A DNA stretch of 64,000 nucleotides from Pseudomonas putida. GTDB taxonomy: Bacteria > Pseudomonadota > Gammaproteobacteria > Pseudomonadales > Pseudomonadaceae. A program made the translations under genes and the position numbers. The DNA lies in the NCBI RefSeq assembly GCF_003228315.1, contig NZ_CP029693.1, forward strand, positions 992,001 to 1,056,000. Direction: 5' to 3'. The notes beneath the pieces are model-generated. The model saw only the letters and a program-made list of their open reading frames with translations, ran no database searches and had not been told where the DNA came from. Shown here piece after piece: positions 46,746 to 56,952 of this stretch (position 1 is the stretch's first letter; every line of letters starts with the position of its first letter).

Positions 46746-48172
46746 CCTGCCCGGCCCTCCACGTTCAAGTGATCGAGTTGCGCCAGCCACGCCGCTTCAT
46801 CGTCCAGTTGCCGCAAGTCGAGCCACAGGGCGTCATCGTCGATGCGCCCGAGTACCGGAATCGGCAAGCCGCGCAGTGCCTCTTCCAGCCCGTGCAGACA
46901 ACGACCGCGCAGGCGTTTCGAGGTTTGCGGACGAAGACATAACGCAGCACTGGGCAAGCGCGCTACCGGTTGGCTGCCGCTGCCGATCATGCCCAGTGCC
47001 GGCTCTGCACTGACCTTCCAGCCATCACCCAGCACCTTCGCCAGAGACGGTTGCAGCCGCTGCGCCTGAGCCAGAATCTCGGCCTGCGGCCGCGTCAGCA
47101 GACGCAGGCTCGGCAGGCGCTCGGCCAGTCGATCCGGATTGCGGTACAAGCCCAGCACCGCTTCGAGCGCGGCCAGGGTCAGTTTGTCGACCCGCAGGGC
47201 GCGCTTGAGTGGGTTTTTCTTGATCTTTGAGATCAGCTCCTTGTGCCCGACGATCAACCCGGCCTGTGGCCCGCCAAGCAATTTGTCGCCGCTGAAGGTG
47301 ACGATGTCCGCGCCATCGAGCAAGGCCTGGCGCACCGTGGGCTCGGCGGGCAAGCCCCAGCGCGTGAGGTCCAGCAGGCTGCCGCTGCCCAGATCCTCGA
47401 GCAACGGCAAGTCGTGTCGATGGGCCAGTTGCGCCAGTTCTGCGGTCGGTACGCTGGCGGTGAAACCCTGAATGTTGTAGTTGCTTGCGTGCACGCGCAT
47501 CACCAGACCGCTGCGCGGGCCGATGGCCGCCTCGTAATCACGGGCATGGGTGCGGTTGGTGGTGCCTACCTCATGCAGCTTCACGCCGGCCCGGGCCATG
47601 ATGTCGGGAATGCGAAACGCCCCGCCGATTTCGATCAGTTCACCCCGGGAAATGATGCCTTCCTTGCGTGCGCCCAGGCTGTTGAGGGTCAGCAGGACGG
47701 CAGCGGCATTGTTGTTGACCACGGTCACTGCTTCGGCGCCAGTCAGTTCGCGGATCAGCCCTTCAATCAGATCGTCGCGGTCGCCTCGCTTGCCGCTGTG
47801 CAGATCGAACTCCAGATTGAGCGGATAGCGCGCGGCCATTTGCACGGCCTCGACGGCTTCTTCCGGCAACAGCGCGCGGCCCAGATTGGTGTGCAGCACA
47901 GTGCCGGTGAGGTTGAACACCCGGCGCACATGGCTGCGATGGAGAGTGGCAAGGCGTTCTGCTACACGACCTGCGAGCACTTCGGGGCTGGTTTCAACGG
48001 CATCGACCTGTCCCTGTTGCACGCTTTCCCGCAGGTCTTCGAGCAATTGCCGCAGGGCGGCCAGCAAGGCTTCGCGTCCATAGCGCTCGGCCAATGGCTG
48101 GCTCGCTGGATGGCGAAGCAGGCTGTCGATCGAAGGCAAACGCAGGGATTGGCTGGCAAGGCTTGCGGGCAT
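46742..48172 (-). CDS. selA: L-seryl-tRNA(Sec) selenium transferase
   Basis: 476 residues. PLP-enzyme of the SelA family: [67 protein letters not shown] and the PLP lysine in [16 protein letters not shown], then [20 protein letters not shown]. It converts Ser-tRNA(Sec) to Sec-tRNA(Sec) with selenophosphate. ATG 48172 has GGAGC upstream. selB overlaps its end by four bases. SelD, which makes selenophosphate, is not in the window. Confidence 0.95.
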   Translation of the reverse strand: MPASLASQSLRLPSIDSLLRHPASQPLAERYGREALLAALRQLLEDLRESVQQGQVDAVETSPEVLAGRVAERLATLHRSHVRRVFNLTGTVLHTNLGRALLPEEAVEAVQMAARYPLNLEFDLHSGKRGDRDDLIEGLIRELTGAEAVTVVNNNAAAVLLTLNSLGARKEGIISRGELIEIGGAFRIPDIMARAGVKLHEVGTTNRTHARDYEAAIGPRSGLVMRVHASNYNIQGFTASVPTAELAQLAHRHDLPLLEDLGSGSLLDLTRWGLPAEPTVRQALLDGADIVTFSGDKLLGGPQAGLIVGHKELISKIKKNPLKRALRVDKLTLAALEAVLGLYRNPDRLAERLPSLRLLTRPQAEILAQAQRLQPSLAKVLGDGWKVSAEPALGMIGSGSQPVARLPSAALCLRPQTSKRLRGRCLHGLEEALRGLPIPVLGRIDDDALWLDLRQLDDEAAWLAQLDHLNVEGRAG

Positions 48173-48212
48173 TGGGCGCTCCAGAGTTGGCGGTGTCTGA
48201 CCCGGCGTTCCC

Positions 48213-48314
48213 CTGTAGGAGCGAGCCTGCTCGCGATGGTCGTCAACGATAACGCGCTCTGTCTGAATGAACGCGTTGTCTGGGCCTCCATCGCGAGCAG
48301 GCTCGCTCCTACAG
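48213..48314. repeat. REP doublet between fdhE and selA
   Basis: Standard CTGTAGGAGCGAGCCTGCTC arms flank a ~56-base loop with GTCAACGATAACGCG and GAATGAACGCG. These motifs are shared with the loops at 6467-6568 and 63286-63387. It splits the fdn-fdhE transcript from selAB. Confidence 0.9.
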
Positions 48315-48370
48315 GGGGGCGATTGCGTCGGTGAAACCGTGGCCGTCGCGCCAGAGTGTAGACCCTGTGC

Positions 48371-49297
48371 TCATTCGTCTCCCGGTGCCAGTAGCAGATT
48401 CGGCGCCAGACGCTGATAACCGTCCTGGGCCAGACGCATGTCCAGCGTCAAACTGGCCAGGTCCGTCGACAGTGCCTCGGCGTGGGCGTCGTTCTCCAGA
48501 TAAATCAGTTTCAGATACGAGTTGCAGGTTGGACAAACCTCGGCCCGCAGCGGCGCCTGATTGGCGGCGTGGCGATCATCTTCAAGGCTGAGATACTCCA
48601 GCCCCTTGCTCTGCTCGCAGTACACGCACTTGACCCGCACCACATGCCATTCGCAGGCACACAACGAACACACCAGATAACGCAGGCCATTGTGCTTGCC
48701 GCGATGGCGAATCACCCCGGCCATGGCCGGTGAACCGCACGCCGGGCACTGGCTCAGGCTCGCGCCCGCCGTCAGCTGCAGGTCCGGCGTACTGAGCAGC
48801 CAATGGCTCCAGGCACTTTGCAGCGCCGCACCAAGGAACGGCACCAGTGCCGCCGGCACCATCGAGTATTGCCCGCTGAGCAATGCCACCGCCCACACCC
48901 GGCGCTGTCCGGTGCTGGCCTGACGCAGAGTGTCCAGGGCTTCAATCACGGCAGGTTGATCGGGGGCGACATAGCGCTGCAACAGGGCCTCGAGAAACGC
49001 CTGCCAATCGTCTTCACGACTCAGGCTGTCGGCGGCGAACGGCGGCAGCCCGTGCTCCAGACACAGCTCGATGCGTTGCCGATCCAGTGGTTCGCTGGAG
49101 GGCGGATCATCCAGTACCTGCTGTTGCGCCCGGCACAACCCGGCCAACAGACGCAGGTAGTCGGCCAGCGGATGCCCTTCGGCCAACTGGTCGAGGCGCT
49201 CGGCGCGCAGGGTGAACAGGTTGTGCGGTGGCAGGTGCAGAAACGGCGGCGAACCGGCCGCCGCTTCGATTTGTCCAGGCTCGAGAATGGTTGGCAA
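48371..49297 (-). CDS. fdhE: Formate dehydrogenase accessory protein FdhE
   Basis: 308 residues. Four paired-Cys motifs of rubredoxin type are visible: SQCPACGSPAM, CSLCACEW, VKCVYCEQSKG and EVCPTCNSYLK. The linking LEYLSLEDD is typical of FdhE. It is cytoplasmic and interacts with the formate dehydrogenase catalytic subunit before export. The start appears to be TTG at 49297, with AAAGGG upstream and four bases after the fdnI stop, so it is read as part of the same operon. No nearby ATG keeps the N-terminus. Confidence 0.92.
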   Translation of the reverse strand: MPTILEPGQIEAAAGSPPFLHLPPHNLFTLRAERLDQLAEGHPLADYLRLLAGLCRAQQQVLDDPPSSEPLDRQRIELCLEHGLPPFAADSLSREDDWQAFLEALLQRYVAPDQPAVIEALDTLRQASTGQRRVWAVALLSGQYSMVPAALVPFLGAALQSAWSHWLLSTPDLQLTAGASLSQCPACGSPAMAGVIRHRGKHNGLRYLVCSLCACEWHVVRVKCVYCEQSKGLEYLSLEDDRHAANQAPLRAEVCPTCNSYLKLIYLENDAHAEALSTDLASLTLDMRLAQDGYQRLAPNLLLAPGDE

Positions 49298-49300
49298 GTG

Positions 49301-49954
49301 TCAGCCCTTTTTCGTGATCGGTCGCTCGGCCGCTTTGTCATGGGTGACTTCGCGATACCACAGCTCATGGTGTTTCCTGGCCCATGCCCGGCTGACCCAG
49401 CCGTGCAGCATGGCGCTGACCGAGCCCTTGATCCAGATGCCGGCGTAGATGTGCACGATGATGCTCAGGATCAGCACGAAACCGGCCAGCGCGTGCAGCA
49501 GCATCGCCCAACGAATCGCGGTGATGCCGAAGTACGCACTGAAATACGCACGCCAGATCACCAGGCCGCTGAACAGCAACACCAGCATGCACAGCAGTAA
49601 AGTCCAGAACAGCAGTTTCTGCCCGGGGTTGTACTTGCCGATGGGGGGCACGCCCTCCTCTTCGTTTTTCATGACCCGATCGATGCGCCGCAGCCACAGG
49701 CGATCATTGGCAATGAAGTAGTTGGCCCGCCAGAAACGAAACACCAGGCCGAGAAACAGCAGGAACATCAGCACGCCCATGAACGGGTGCAGGATGCGCG
49801 TCCACGGACCGCCGCCAAACAGATTGCTCAACCAGAACAGCGCCGGATGAAATAGCGCCAGCCCGGACAATCCGGCCATGAAAAACAGAATGGCCACCAG
49901 CCAGTGATTGGTGCGCTGGTTGGCGGTGTAGCGCAGGATCTCTTTGCGGATCAT
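49301..49954 (-). CDS. fdnI: Formate dehydrogenase cytochrome b556 (gamma) subunit
   Basis: 217 residues with four transmembrane helices. Haem-ligand His candidates are in the N-terminal [46 protein letters not shown]. The short [18 protein letters not shown] loop is typical of FdnI/FdoI. It passes electrons from the beta subunit to quinone. The start overlaps the fdnH stop by four bases (ATGA). FdnI and FdoI cannot be told apart from sequence alone. Confidence 0.92.
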   Translation of the reverse strand: MIRKEILRYTANQRTNHWLVAILFFMAGLSGLALFHPALFWLSNLFGGGPWTRILHPFMGVLMFLLFLGLVFRFWRANYFIANDRLWLRRIDRVMKNEEEGVPPIGKYNPGQKLLFWTLLLCMLVLLFSGLVIWRAYFSAYFGITAIRWAMLLHALAGFVLILSIIVHIYAGIWIKGSVSAMLHGWVSRAWARKHHELWYREVTHDKAAERPITKKG

Positions 49955-50886
49955 GGCCGGTTCTCCCGTTTTGGATCGTAGGTGTGCACCGAAGGATCGA
50001 CTTCATGCACGGCCGGATCCGGGCCATGGGGCATTTCATCTTCCTCGACAATCTGCGGCCCCACCCGCACGTAGTGGAAGAACCCGGCCACCACGGCCGC
50101 GCCCATGGCCAGCAGCGCCAAGGGCTTGCTCACGCCTTTCCACAGGCTCACCAGCGGGCTGATGGCTGGATCGGCAGGCAACCCGGCGTAGAGCTTCGGC
50201 GTGTCGGCGTGGTGCAACACGTACATTACGTGGGTGCCGCCGACACCGGCCGGGTCATACAGCCCGGCGTTTTCGAAGCCACGGCTCTTGAGATCGACGA
50301 TGCGCTCGGCGGCGTGTTCCTTCATGTCTTCCTTGGAACCGAACACGATGGCGCCGGTCGGGCAGGTTTTCACGCAGGCCGGTTCCAGCCCCACCGCCAC
50401 CCGGTCCGAACACAGCGTGCACTTGTAGGCCTTGTGGTCCTTTTGCGAAATGCGCGGGATGTTGAACGGGCAACCGGTGATGCAGTAGCCGCAGCCGATG
50501 CAATGGTCCTGATTGAAATCGACGATGCCGTTGGCGTGCTTGATGATCGCCCCGGGGCTGGGACACGCGGCCAGGCAACCGGGCTCGGCGCAGTGCATGC
50601 AGCCGTCCTTGCGGATCAGCCATTCCAGGTTGCCGGCGTCGGTTTCGTGCTCGGTAAAGCGCATCAGGGTCCAGGTGTCGGCCGTCAGGTCCTGCGGGTT
50701 GTCGTAGGTGCCGTGGTTATGCCCCACTTCATCACGCAATTCGTTCCATTCCGAACAGGCCACCTGGCAGGCCTTGCAGCCGATGCATTTGGTGGTGTCG
50801 ATCAGCTTCGCCACTTCCTCCAGATGGCGTACCGAGGACGGCACGGTGGTGGTGGCCGAGCGGGCAATGATGTCTTGGCTGGCCAT
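49951..50886 (-). CDS. fdnH: Formate dehydrogenase iron-sulfur (beta) subunit
   Basis: 311 residues with four ferredoxin-type [4Fe-4S] clusters: [45 protein letters not shown] and [25 protein letters not shown]-terminal transmembrane helix ([18 protein letters not shown]) anchors it to the membrane with periplasmic clusters. Its ATG overlaps the fdnG stop by one base (TGATG), a coupled arrangement. It receives electrons from the catalytic subunit and hands them to FdnI. Confidence 0.95.
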   Translation of the reverse strand: MASQDIIARSATTTVPSSVRHLEEVAKLIDTTKCIGCKACQVACSEWNELRDEVGHNHGTYDNPQDLTADTWTLMRFTEHETDAGNLEWLIRKDGCMHCAEPGCLAACPSPGAIIKHANGIVDFNQDHCIGCGYCITGCPFNIPRISQKDHKAYKCTLCSDRVAVGLEPACVKTCPTGAIVFGSKEDMKEHAAERIVDLKSRGFENAGLYDPAGVGGTHVMYVLHHADTPKLYAGLPADPAISPLVSLWKGVSKPLALLAMGAAVVAGFFHYVRVGPQIVEEDEMPHGPDPAVHEVDPSVHTYDPKRENRP

Positions 50887-53800
50887 CAGATTTTCTCCAC
50901 GTTGACCAGGAATGACTTGGATTCCGGGGTCTGAGTGTTGCCATCGCCGAGGAACGGCACCAGGGTGTTGGTCAGGTAACCGTGACGCGTCAGGCCGGTG
51001 AAGCCCCAGTGCAGCGGAATGCCGATCTGGTGCACTACCTGGTTGTTGACCTGCAACGGACGGATGCGCTTGGTCACCACCGCCACTGCTTCGATGAAGC
51101 CGCGCTTGCTGCTGACTCGCACCCGGTCACCGGCGGCAATGCCTTTCTCCTTGGCCAGCACCTCGCCGATCTCGACGAACTGCTCGGGCTGGGCAATAGC
51201 GTTGAGCCGGCAGTGCTTGCTCCAGAAATGGAAGTGCTCGGTCAGGCGGTAGCTGGTCGCCGCGTACGGGTAATCCTTGGCCACGCCCAGGGTGTCCCAC
51301 ACCGAATCGAAGATCCGCGCCGCCGGGTTGCTGGTGGCTTTCTTGTTTTGCGGGTGCAGCGGGTTGATGCCGATGGGCGTCTCGAACGGCTCGTAGTGTT
51401 CGGGGAATGGCCCCTCGTTCATCTTGTCGACGGCAAAGAAACGCGCCACGCCTTCGGGGTTCATGATGAACGGATTCATCCCCGCTTCCGGCGCCACGTC
51501 GGCCTTGTAGTCCGGCACATCGGTGCCGCCCCAGGCCTTGCCGTTCCACCACACCAGACGTTTTTTCGGATCCCACGGCTTGCCCTGCACGTCGGCCGAA
51601 GCGCGGTTGTAGAGAATCCGCCGGTTGGCCGGCCAGGCCCAGGCCCAGCCCTGATGCTGATGCATGCCGTAGGGGTCGCTGTTGTCCCGGCGTGCCATCT
51701 GGTTGCCGGTTTCAGTCCAGCTGCCGCAGAAAATCCAGCAACCGGACGCCGTGCTGCCGTCATCCTTGAGCTGGCTGAACGCCGCGAGCTGCGAATTGGC
51801 CTTGATCGCCGCGCCGGTGGCATCGGTGAAGTCGGCGGTGGCGCTGCCGTTGATCTCTTTGGCCAGTTCCTCCGGTGAAGGCTCGTCGGGGATCTTGTAC
51901 GGCCAGGTCAATTTGAGCAGTGGATCGGGATAGGCGCCGCCGTTGGCCTGGTAGCGCTGGCGCAGGCGCAGGAACAACTCGCTCATGATACGAATGTCTG
52001 TGCGCGCTTCGCCCGGGCCATCGGCACCTTTCCAGTGCCATTGCAGCCAGCGGCTGCTGTTGACCAGCGAGCCGTCCTCCTCGGCAAAACAGGTGGTGGG
52101 CAGGCGAATCACCTCGGTCTGGATATCGGCGGTCTTCACGTCGTTGTAAGGCCCGACTTTTTGCCAGAACTCCGAGGTTTCCGTGGCCAGCGGGTCCATT
52201 ACCACCAGCCATTTCAACTTGGCCAGCGCGACCATTACCCGATTTTTGTCGGGCAACGCGGCGATGGGGTTGAAGCCCTGGCACATGTAGCCGTTGACCT
52301 TGCCCTGGCCCATCAGGTCGAAGACCTTGAGGATGTCGTAGTTGGGGATGTCCAGTTTTGGCAGGTAGTCGTAGGCCCAATTGTTCTCGGCCGTGGCGTT
52401 GACGCCGTACCAGGACTTCATCAGGCTGACGTGGAACTTGCTGTAGTTCTGCCAATAGGACAACTGGCCGGGACGCAGCGGTTTCTGCGTGCGCTTGACG
52501 ATATAGGCGTTGTAGTCCTGCTCGGCGTCGCCAGGCAGCGTGAGATAACCCGGCAACGAGTTCGACAACAGCCCCAGATCGGTCAAGCCCTGGATATTGG
52601 AGTGCCCGCGCAAGGCGTTCACCCCGCCGCCCGGCATGCCGACGTTACCCAGCAGCAACTGCACCATGGCCGCGCTGCGGATGATTTGCGAGCCGATCGA
52701 ATGCTGGGTCCAGCCCAGGGCGTAGAGAATCGTCATGGTCTTGCCCGGTTGCGAGCAGGTGGCGATTTCGTCCCAGATTTTCTGCATCGCGTCGACCGGC
52801 ATGCCGCAGATCTGACTGGCCAGTTCGATGGTGTAGCGGCTGTAGTGCTGCTTCATCAATTGATAGACGCAGCGCGGGTCCTGCAGGGTCGGGTCGACCT
52901 TGGCGAAACCGTCCTCGCCCAGCTCGTAACCCCAGCCGGATTTATCGGTATAGGCCCGCTTAGCCGCATCGTAACCGCTGAAAATGCCGTCCTCGAAGCC
53001 ATACCCCGCTTTGACGATGAACGAGACGTCGGTGTAGTTGCGCACGTACTCGTGCTGGATCTTGTCCTGGGTCAGCAGGTAATTGATCAGCCCGCCCATG
53101 AACGCGATGTCGGTGCCGGTGCGAATCGGCGCGTAATAGTCGGCCACCGAGGCGGTCCGGGTAAAACGCGGATCGACCACGATCAGCCGCGCCTTGTTGT
53201 GCGCCTTGGCTTCGGTCACCCACTTGAAACCGCAAGGGTGCGCTTCTGCTGAGTTGCCGCCCATCACCAGCACCAGATTCGCGTTGGCGATATCGGTCCA
53301 GGTATTGGTCATGGCACCACGGCCGTACGTCGGGGCAAGACTTGCCACCGTCGGGCCGTGTCAGACACGCGCCTGGTTATCGAACCCCAGCATGCCGAGA
53401 CTGCGAACCACCTTGTGGGTGATGTAACCCGCTTCATTGGACGCCGCCGAGGCCGCGAGGAACCCGGTGGTGAGCCAGCGATTGACCGTCTGGCCCTGGG
53501 CGTTCTTCTCGATGAAATTGGCGTCGCGGTCGGCCTTCATCAGGTCGGCGATGCGATCGAGGGCTTCATCCCAGCCGATACGCGTCCACTCGTTGCTGCC
53601 GGGCTTGCGCACCTGCGGGTATTGCAGGCGGCCGGGGCTGTGAATGAAGTCCAGCAGGCCCGCGCCTTTGGGGCACAGTGTGCCGCGGTTGACCGGGTGG
53701 TCGGCGTCACCTTCGATGTGAATGATGCTTTGCGCGACATTCTTCGCCGTATCGCCCTGGCTGTACATGATCAACCCGCATCCGACCGAGCAATACGGAC

Positions 53801-53951
53801 AGGTGTTGCGGGTTTCATGGGTGTGGGCGAGCTTGAAATGACGCACCTGTTCGGCAAAGGCAGGCGTCGGGGCCATGCCCAACGCGCCCAGGCTCGAGCC
53901 TGCAAGGCCGATACCGGCGACCTTGAAGAACTGACGACGGCTGAGGTCCAT
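50886..53951 (-). CDS. fdnG: Formate dehydrogenase catalytic (alpha) subunit, selenocysteine-containing
   Basis: 1021 residues with Sec197 encoded by TGA at 53361-53363. A twin-arginine signal is present ([20 protein letters not shown]). The [4Fe-4S] motif is [15 protein letters not shown], followed by [10 protein letters not shown]. Molybdopterin-binding domains include [14 protein letters not shown] directly after Sec, and [20 protein letters not shown] 53951 follows CAGGAG. The reading frame resumes after the UGA without change and the protein stays colinear with FdnG/FdoG. A SECIS hairpin starts at the base after the UGA. It oxidises formate to CO2 in the periplasm. Confidence 0.96.
53318..53363 (-). 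promoter_or_regulatory. Bacterial SECIS element of fdnG with its UGA codon
   Basis: Immediately after UGA (53361-53363) the mRNA folds with CACGGCC/GGCCGUG as lower stem, then CGACGG/CCGACG with an A-A mismatch, a bulged U and the apical hairpin GGCAAGUCUUGCC. The bulged U and GUCU loop match the features SelB recognises in the E. coli fdhF/fdnG SECIS. Confidence 0.9.
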
Positions 53952-53973
53952 CGTGCACTCCTGATCAGGTGGA

Positions 53974-53994
53974 AATCCGCTGCTTTGGCGGATT
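53974..53994 (-). other. Inverted repeat in the fdnG leader
   Basis: AATCCGC and GCGGATT are separated by seven bases, 22 bases before the fdnG start. A palindrome CCTGATCAGG sits between it and the ribosome site. This may be a leader hairpin or an operator; no FNR/Anr box was recognised. Confidence 0.3.
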
Positions 53995-54113
53995 CTTCTG
54001 GACAATCACGGGCGCGGCAGACGGGCTGCCGACACTTGAACTCTAGTCAACCCTGTCGAAACCGCGATGAAACCCGACCGTCGGACCGGTTTTGTACACA
54101 TACCTTGTAGGAG

Positions 54114-54188
54114 CGAGCCTGCTCGCGATGGTGGGTCAGCTGAGAAAGTGTCAACTGACACACCATCGCGAGCAGGCTCGCTCCTACA
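54114..54188. repeat. REP doublet between fdnG and the C-S lyase gene
   Basis: CTTGTAGGAGCGAGCCTGCT and its inverse are separated by only ~30 bases. It is the shortest doublet in the window, about 75 bases. Confidence 0.88.
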
Positions 54189-54241
54189 GGGGGTTGGCGA
54201 TTATCATGGCGGCATTACTAACTTGCCGTTACGAGACCCGC

Positions 54242-55396
54242 ATGACTTTCGATTTCGATCAGGTGTTCGACCGCCACAACACCGGTTCCACCAAATGGAG
54301 CCGCTACCCGGACGATGTATTGCCGATGTGGGTCGCCGACATGGATTTCGCCGCGCCGCCGATGATCATCCAGGCCCTGCAAAAGCGCCTGGAGCACCCG
54401 ATGGTTGGCTACAGCGTGGCCCCGGACAACCTGCGCGAAGCCATCGTCGCTGACTTGTGGAACAAGTACGCCTGGCGCGTCGAACCCCAGGAGCTGATCT
54501 TCCTGCCGGGGGTCGAGTCGGGCTTCAACATGGCGCTCAAGGCGCTGGTCCAGCCACAACAGAACGTCGTGGTACAGGTGCCCAACTATCCGCCGCTGCG
54601 CCATGCACCGGGCCATTGGGGCCTGAACAAGGTCGAGCTGAGCTTCGACCCGCAAGCGGACGGCACCTACACTACGCCGCTCGAGATCCTGAGCCAGTCG
54701 CTGCAAGGTGGCGGCGCGCTGCTACTGAGCAACCCGCACAACCCGCTGGGCAAGTCCTTCCCCCGCGCCGAACTGCAAGCCATCGCCGATATCTGCCTGG
54801 AGCACGACGCCTGGATCATCTCCGACGAGATCCATGCCGAACTGTGCTTCGACGGCCGCAAACACATTCCGATGGCCACCCTGAGCCCGCAGATCGCCCA
54901 ACGCACCATCACCCTGATGTCGGCGAGCAAGGCCTACAACATCGCCGGCCTGAAAACCTCGTTCATGATCATCCAGGACCGTCATCTGCGCGAAAAGGTC
55001 AACCACGCCCGTTGCGGCATGGTCGACAGCGTGAATCCACTGGGCCTGGAAGCCACCCGAGTGGCCTACAGCGAGGCCGCCCCCTGGCTGGCCGAGCTGA
55101 GCACTTATCTGCAAGGCAACCGCGACTACCTGGTCGACGCCGTACGCAACCGCCTGCCGGGCATCACCATGAATGTGCCGCAAAGTACCTATCTGGCCTG
55201 GCTCGATTGCTCGGCGCTGGGGCTGGATAACCCGCAGCAGTTTTTCCTGGAACAGGCGAAAGTCGGCCTGAGCCCGGGCCTGGATTTTGGCGATGACTGC
55301 AAACAATTCGTGCGCCTGAACTTCGGCTGCCCGCGGTCGCTGCTGGAAGAAGGGATTGCGCGGATGGAGCGCAGTTTGCGTCACCTCAAGGCCTGA
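54242..55396 (+). CDS. PatB/MalY-type pyridoxal-phosphate C-S lyase / aminotransferase
   Basis: 384 residues. The N-terminal FDRHNTGSTKWSRYPDDVLPMWVADMDF is the hallmark of MalY/PatB. Also present are VESGFNMALKAL, LLLSNPHNPLGKSF, ISDEIHAELCFDGRKHIP and the PLP lysine in SASKAYNIAGLKTSF. Such enzymes cleave cystathionine or related C-S bonds; some also act as aminotransferases or regulators. The upstream frame runs through a REP, so ATG 54242 is taken, although the ribosome site is weak. No neighbouring methionine gene is seen. Confidence 0.88.
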   Translation: MTFDFDQVFDRHNTGSTKWSRYPDDVLPMWVADMDFAAPPMIIQALQKRLEHPMVGYSVAPDNLREAIVADLWNKYAWRVEPQELIFLPGVESGFNMALKALVQPQQNVVVQVPNYPPLRHAPGHWGLNKVELSFDPQADGTYTTPLEILSQSLQGGGALLLSNPHNPLGKSFPRAELQAIADICLEHDAWIISDEIHAELCFDGRKHIPMATLSPQIAQRTITLMSASKAYNIAGLKTSFMIIQDRHLREKVNHARCGMVDSVNPLGLEATRVAYSEAAPWLAELSTYLQGNRDYLVDAVRNRLPGITMNVPQSTYLAWLDCSALGLDNPQQFFLEQAKVGLSPGLDFGDDCKQFVRLNFGCPRSLLEEGIARMERSLRHLKA

Positions 55397-55410
55397 TTTG
55401 CCATATCCCC

Positions 55411-55502
55411 CTGTAGGAGCGAGCCTGCTCGCGATAGCGGATTGTCAGGCACCATCACTGTCGACTGTCAGGACGCTTTCGCGAGCAGGCTCGCTCCTAC
55501 AG
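55411..55502. repeat. REP doublet upstream of the antiporter gene
   Basis: CTGTAGGAGCGAGCCTGCTC and inverse arms flank a ~45-base loop containing GTCAGGCACC and GACTGTCAGG. The right arm begins TTTCGCGAGC instead of CATCGCGAGC. Confidence 0.9.
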
Positions 55503-55599
55503 GATCACCATTGAAAAATGGAACCTGCGGACGATTCCTGTGCTCCACACTTTATGGGCCCGGGTAATCGGAGATCATCATGTCCGCCCCTTCGCAGCC

Positions 55600-56952
55600 A
55601 TGAGTTTCGTCGCCTGGGTCGCGGTGCTGGGCGCCGTGCTGCTCACGCTGGCACTCACCTCTTCGTACCTGCGCTGGATGCCGGTGACCACTTCGGCCGT
55701 TTGTCTTGTGCTGGGGGTTGCGATCGGCCCCGCAGGCTTGGGCTGGCTCAATCTGAATCTGAACAATGCCGCCTTCTGGATGGAGCACCTGACGGAAGTC
55801 GCGGTGCTCTTTTCGCTGTTCGTCTGCGGGCTGAAATTGCGACTGCCACTCAAACATCGCAAGTGGCGAGTGGCCTTCGGCCTGGCGGGGCCGGTGATGC
55901 TTTTGAGCATTATCGGGGTCAGCCTGTTGCTGCATTTTGCGTTCGGATTGTCTTGGGGTTCCTCTTTGCTGATCGGTGCGATTCTGGCGCCAACCGATCC
56001 GGTGTTGGCGTCGCTGGTCCAGGTCAACGATGCCAAGGATGATGACCCGGTGCGCTTCGGGCTCTCCGGTGAAGCCGGTCTCAACGACGGCATCGCCTTT
56101 CCGTTCGTCATCCTCGGCCTGCTGGTTTTGCAGCAAGGCGAAGGCGACTCCCTTGCCTGGCTTGATGACTGGGTGCTCAAGCGCCTGTTGTGGGCGGTGC
56201 CTGCCGGCCTGGTGATTGGCTATTGCATGGGCCGGGGGATCGGACGCCTGACCCTGTCGATGCGTATCCGCAATGCCGACAGTACCCTCTCGCCCAACGA
56301 TTACCTGACGTTTGCCCTGATTGCGCTGGCGTATGTCGCCGCCGAATCGGTTCACGGTTATGGATTTCTTTCGGTATTCGCCGCCGGCCTGGGTTTGCGC
56401 CGGGCCGAGGTGAAGTCCACGGCACACTCCCAACCGCCGGCCGAACATCTGGTTCAAGCAGTGGTCGGTCACCAGAATGTCGAACCGGACAACGCCGTGC
56501 ACGGTGATATTGAGAACCTCGAGGACAGCCAGGTGGCCGCCGGGATCATGATCGGCGACATGCTGTTCTTTGGCGGGCTGGTGGAACGGGCGATGGAGGT
56601 GTTTCTGGTGACCTTGCTCGGTGTGGTGCTGGTCGCACACTGGGACTGGCGCGCACTGTTGATTGCCCTGGCGCTGTTCTGCGTGATTCGCCCCCTGAGC
56701 GTCGTCCTGCTGCCATGGGGCCCTTTGCTGAACGGCCGGCAACGCTGGTTGATCGGCTGGTTCGGCATTCGTGGCATCGGTAGTTTTTACTATCTGTTCT
56801 ACGCCTTGAATCACGACCTGCCGACAGGGGTGGCCAGCCTGAGTACCGACCTCACACTATCGGTTGTCGCACTGAGCATTCTGTTGCACGGCATCAGCAC
56901 CCAGCCGATGCTGGCGCGCTATGAACATTTCACTTCATTGTCGAGGCAATGA
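55600..56952 (+). CDS. Cation:proton antiporter, CPA1/NhaP-like
   Basis: 450 residues from ATG 55600; a GTG at 55540 would add 20. About twelve hydrophobic helices are predicted by eye, beginning FVAWVAVLGAVLLTLALTSSYL. The CPA1 core is GAILAPTDPVLASLVQVND with GLNDGIAFPFVILGLL (Asp motif), then FVAAESVHGYGFLSVFAAGLGLR-like AAESVHGYGF and WFGIRGIGSFYYLFYAL. The cytoplasmic loop ~270-320 is acidic. It likely exchanges Na+ or K+ for H+. Its 3' end overlaps the convergent histidine kinase gene by 23 bases. Confidence 0.85.
   Translation: MSFVAWVAVLGAVLLTLALTSSYLRWMPVTTSAVCLVLGVAIGPAGLGWLNLNLNNAAFWMEHLTEVAVLFSLFVCGLKLRLPLKHRKWRVAFGLAGPVMLLSIIGVSLLLHFAFGLSWGSSLLIGAILAPTDPVLASLVQVNDAKDDDPVRFGLSGEAGLNDGIAFPFVILGLLVLQQGEGDSLAWLDDWVLKRLLWAVPAGLVIGYCMGRGIGRLTLSMRIRNADSTLSPNDYLTFALIALAYVAAESVHGYGFLSVFAAGLGLRRAEVKSTAHSQPPAEHLVQAVVGHQNVEPDNAVHGDIENLEDSQVAAGIMIGDMLFFGGLVERAMEVFLVTLLGVVLVAHWDWRALLIALALFCVIRPLSVVLLPWGPLLNGRQRWLIGWFGIRGIGSFYYLFYALNHDLPTGVASLSTDLTLSVVALSILLHGISTQPMLARYEHFTSLSRQ

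Noticed and set aside
53361..53363. Nonsense mutation splitting the formate dehydrogenase gene
   Set aside because: The frame is unchanged across the TGA, the residue is at the known Sec position, and SECIS, selA, selB and tRNA-Sec are all present. It is selenocysteine, not a break.
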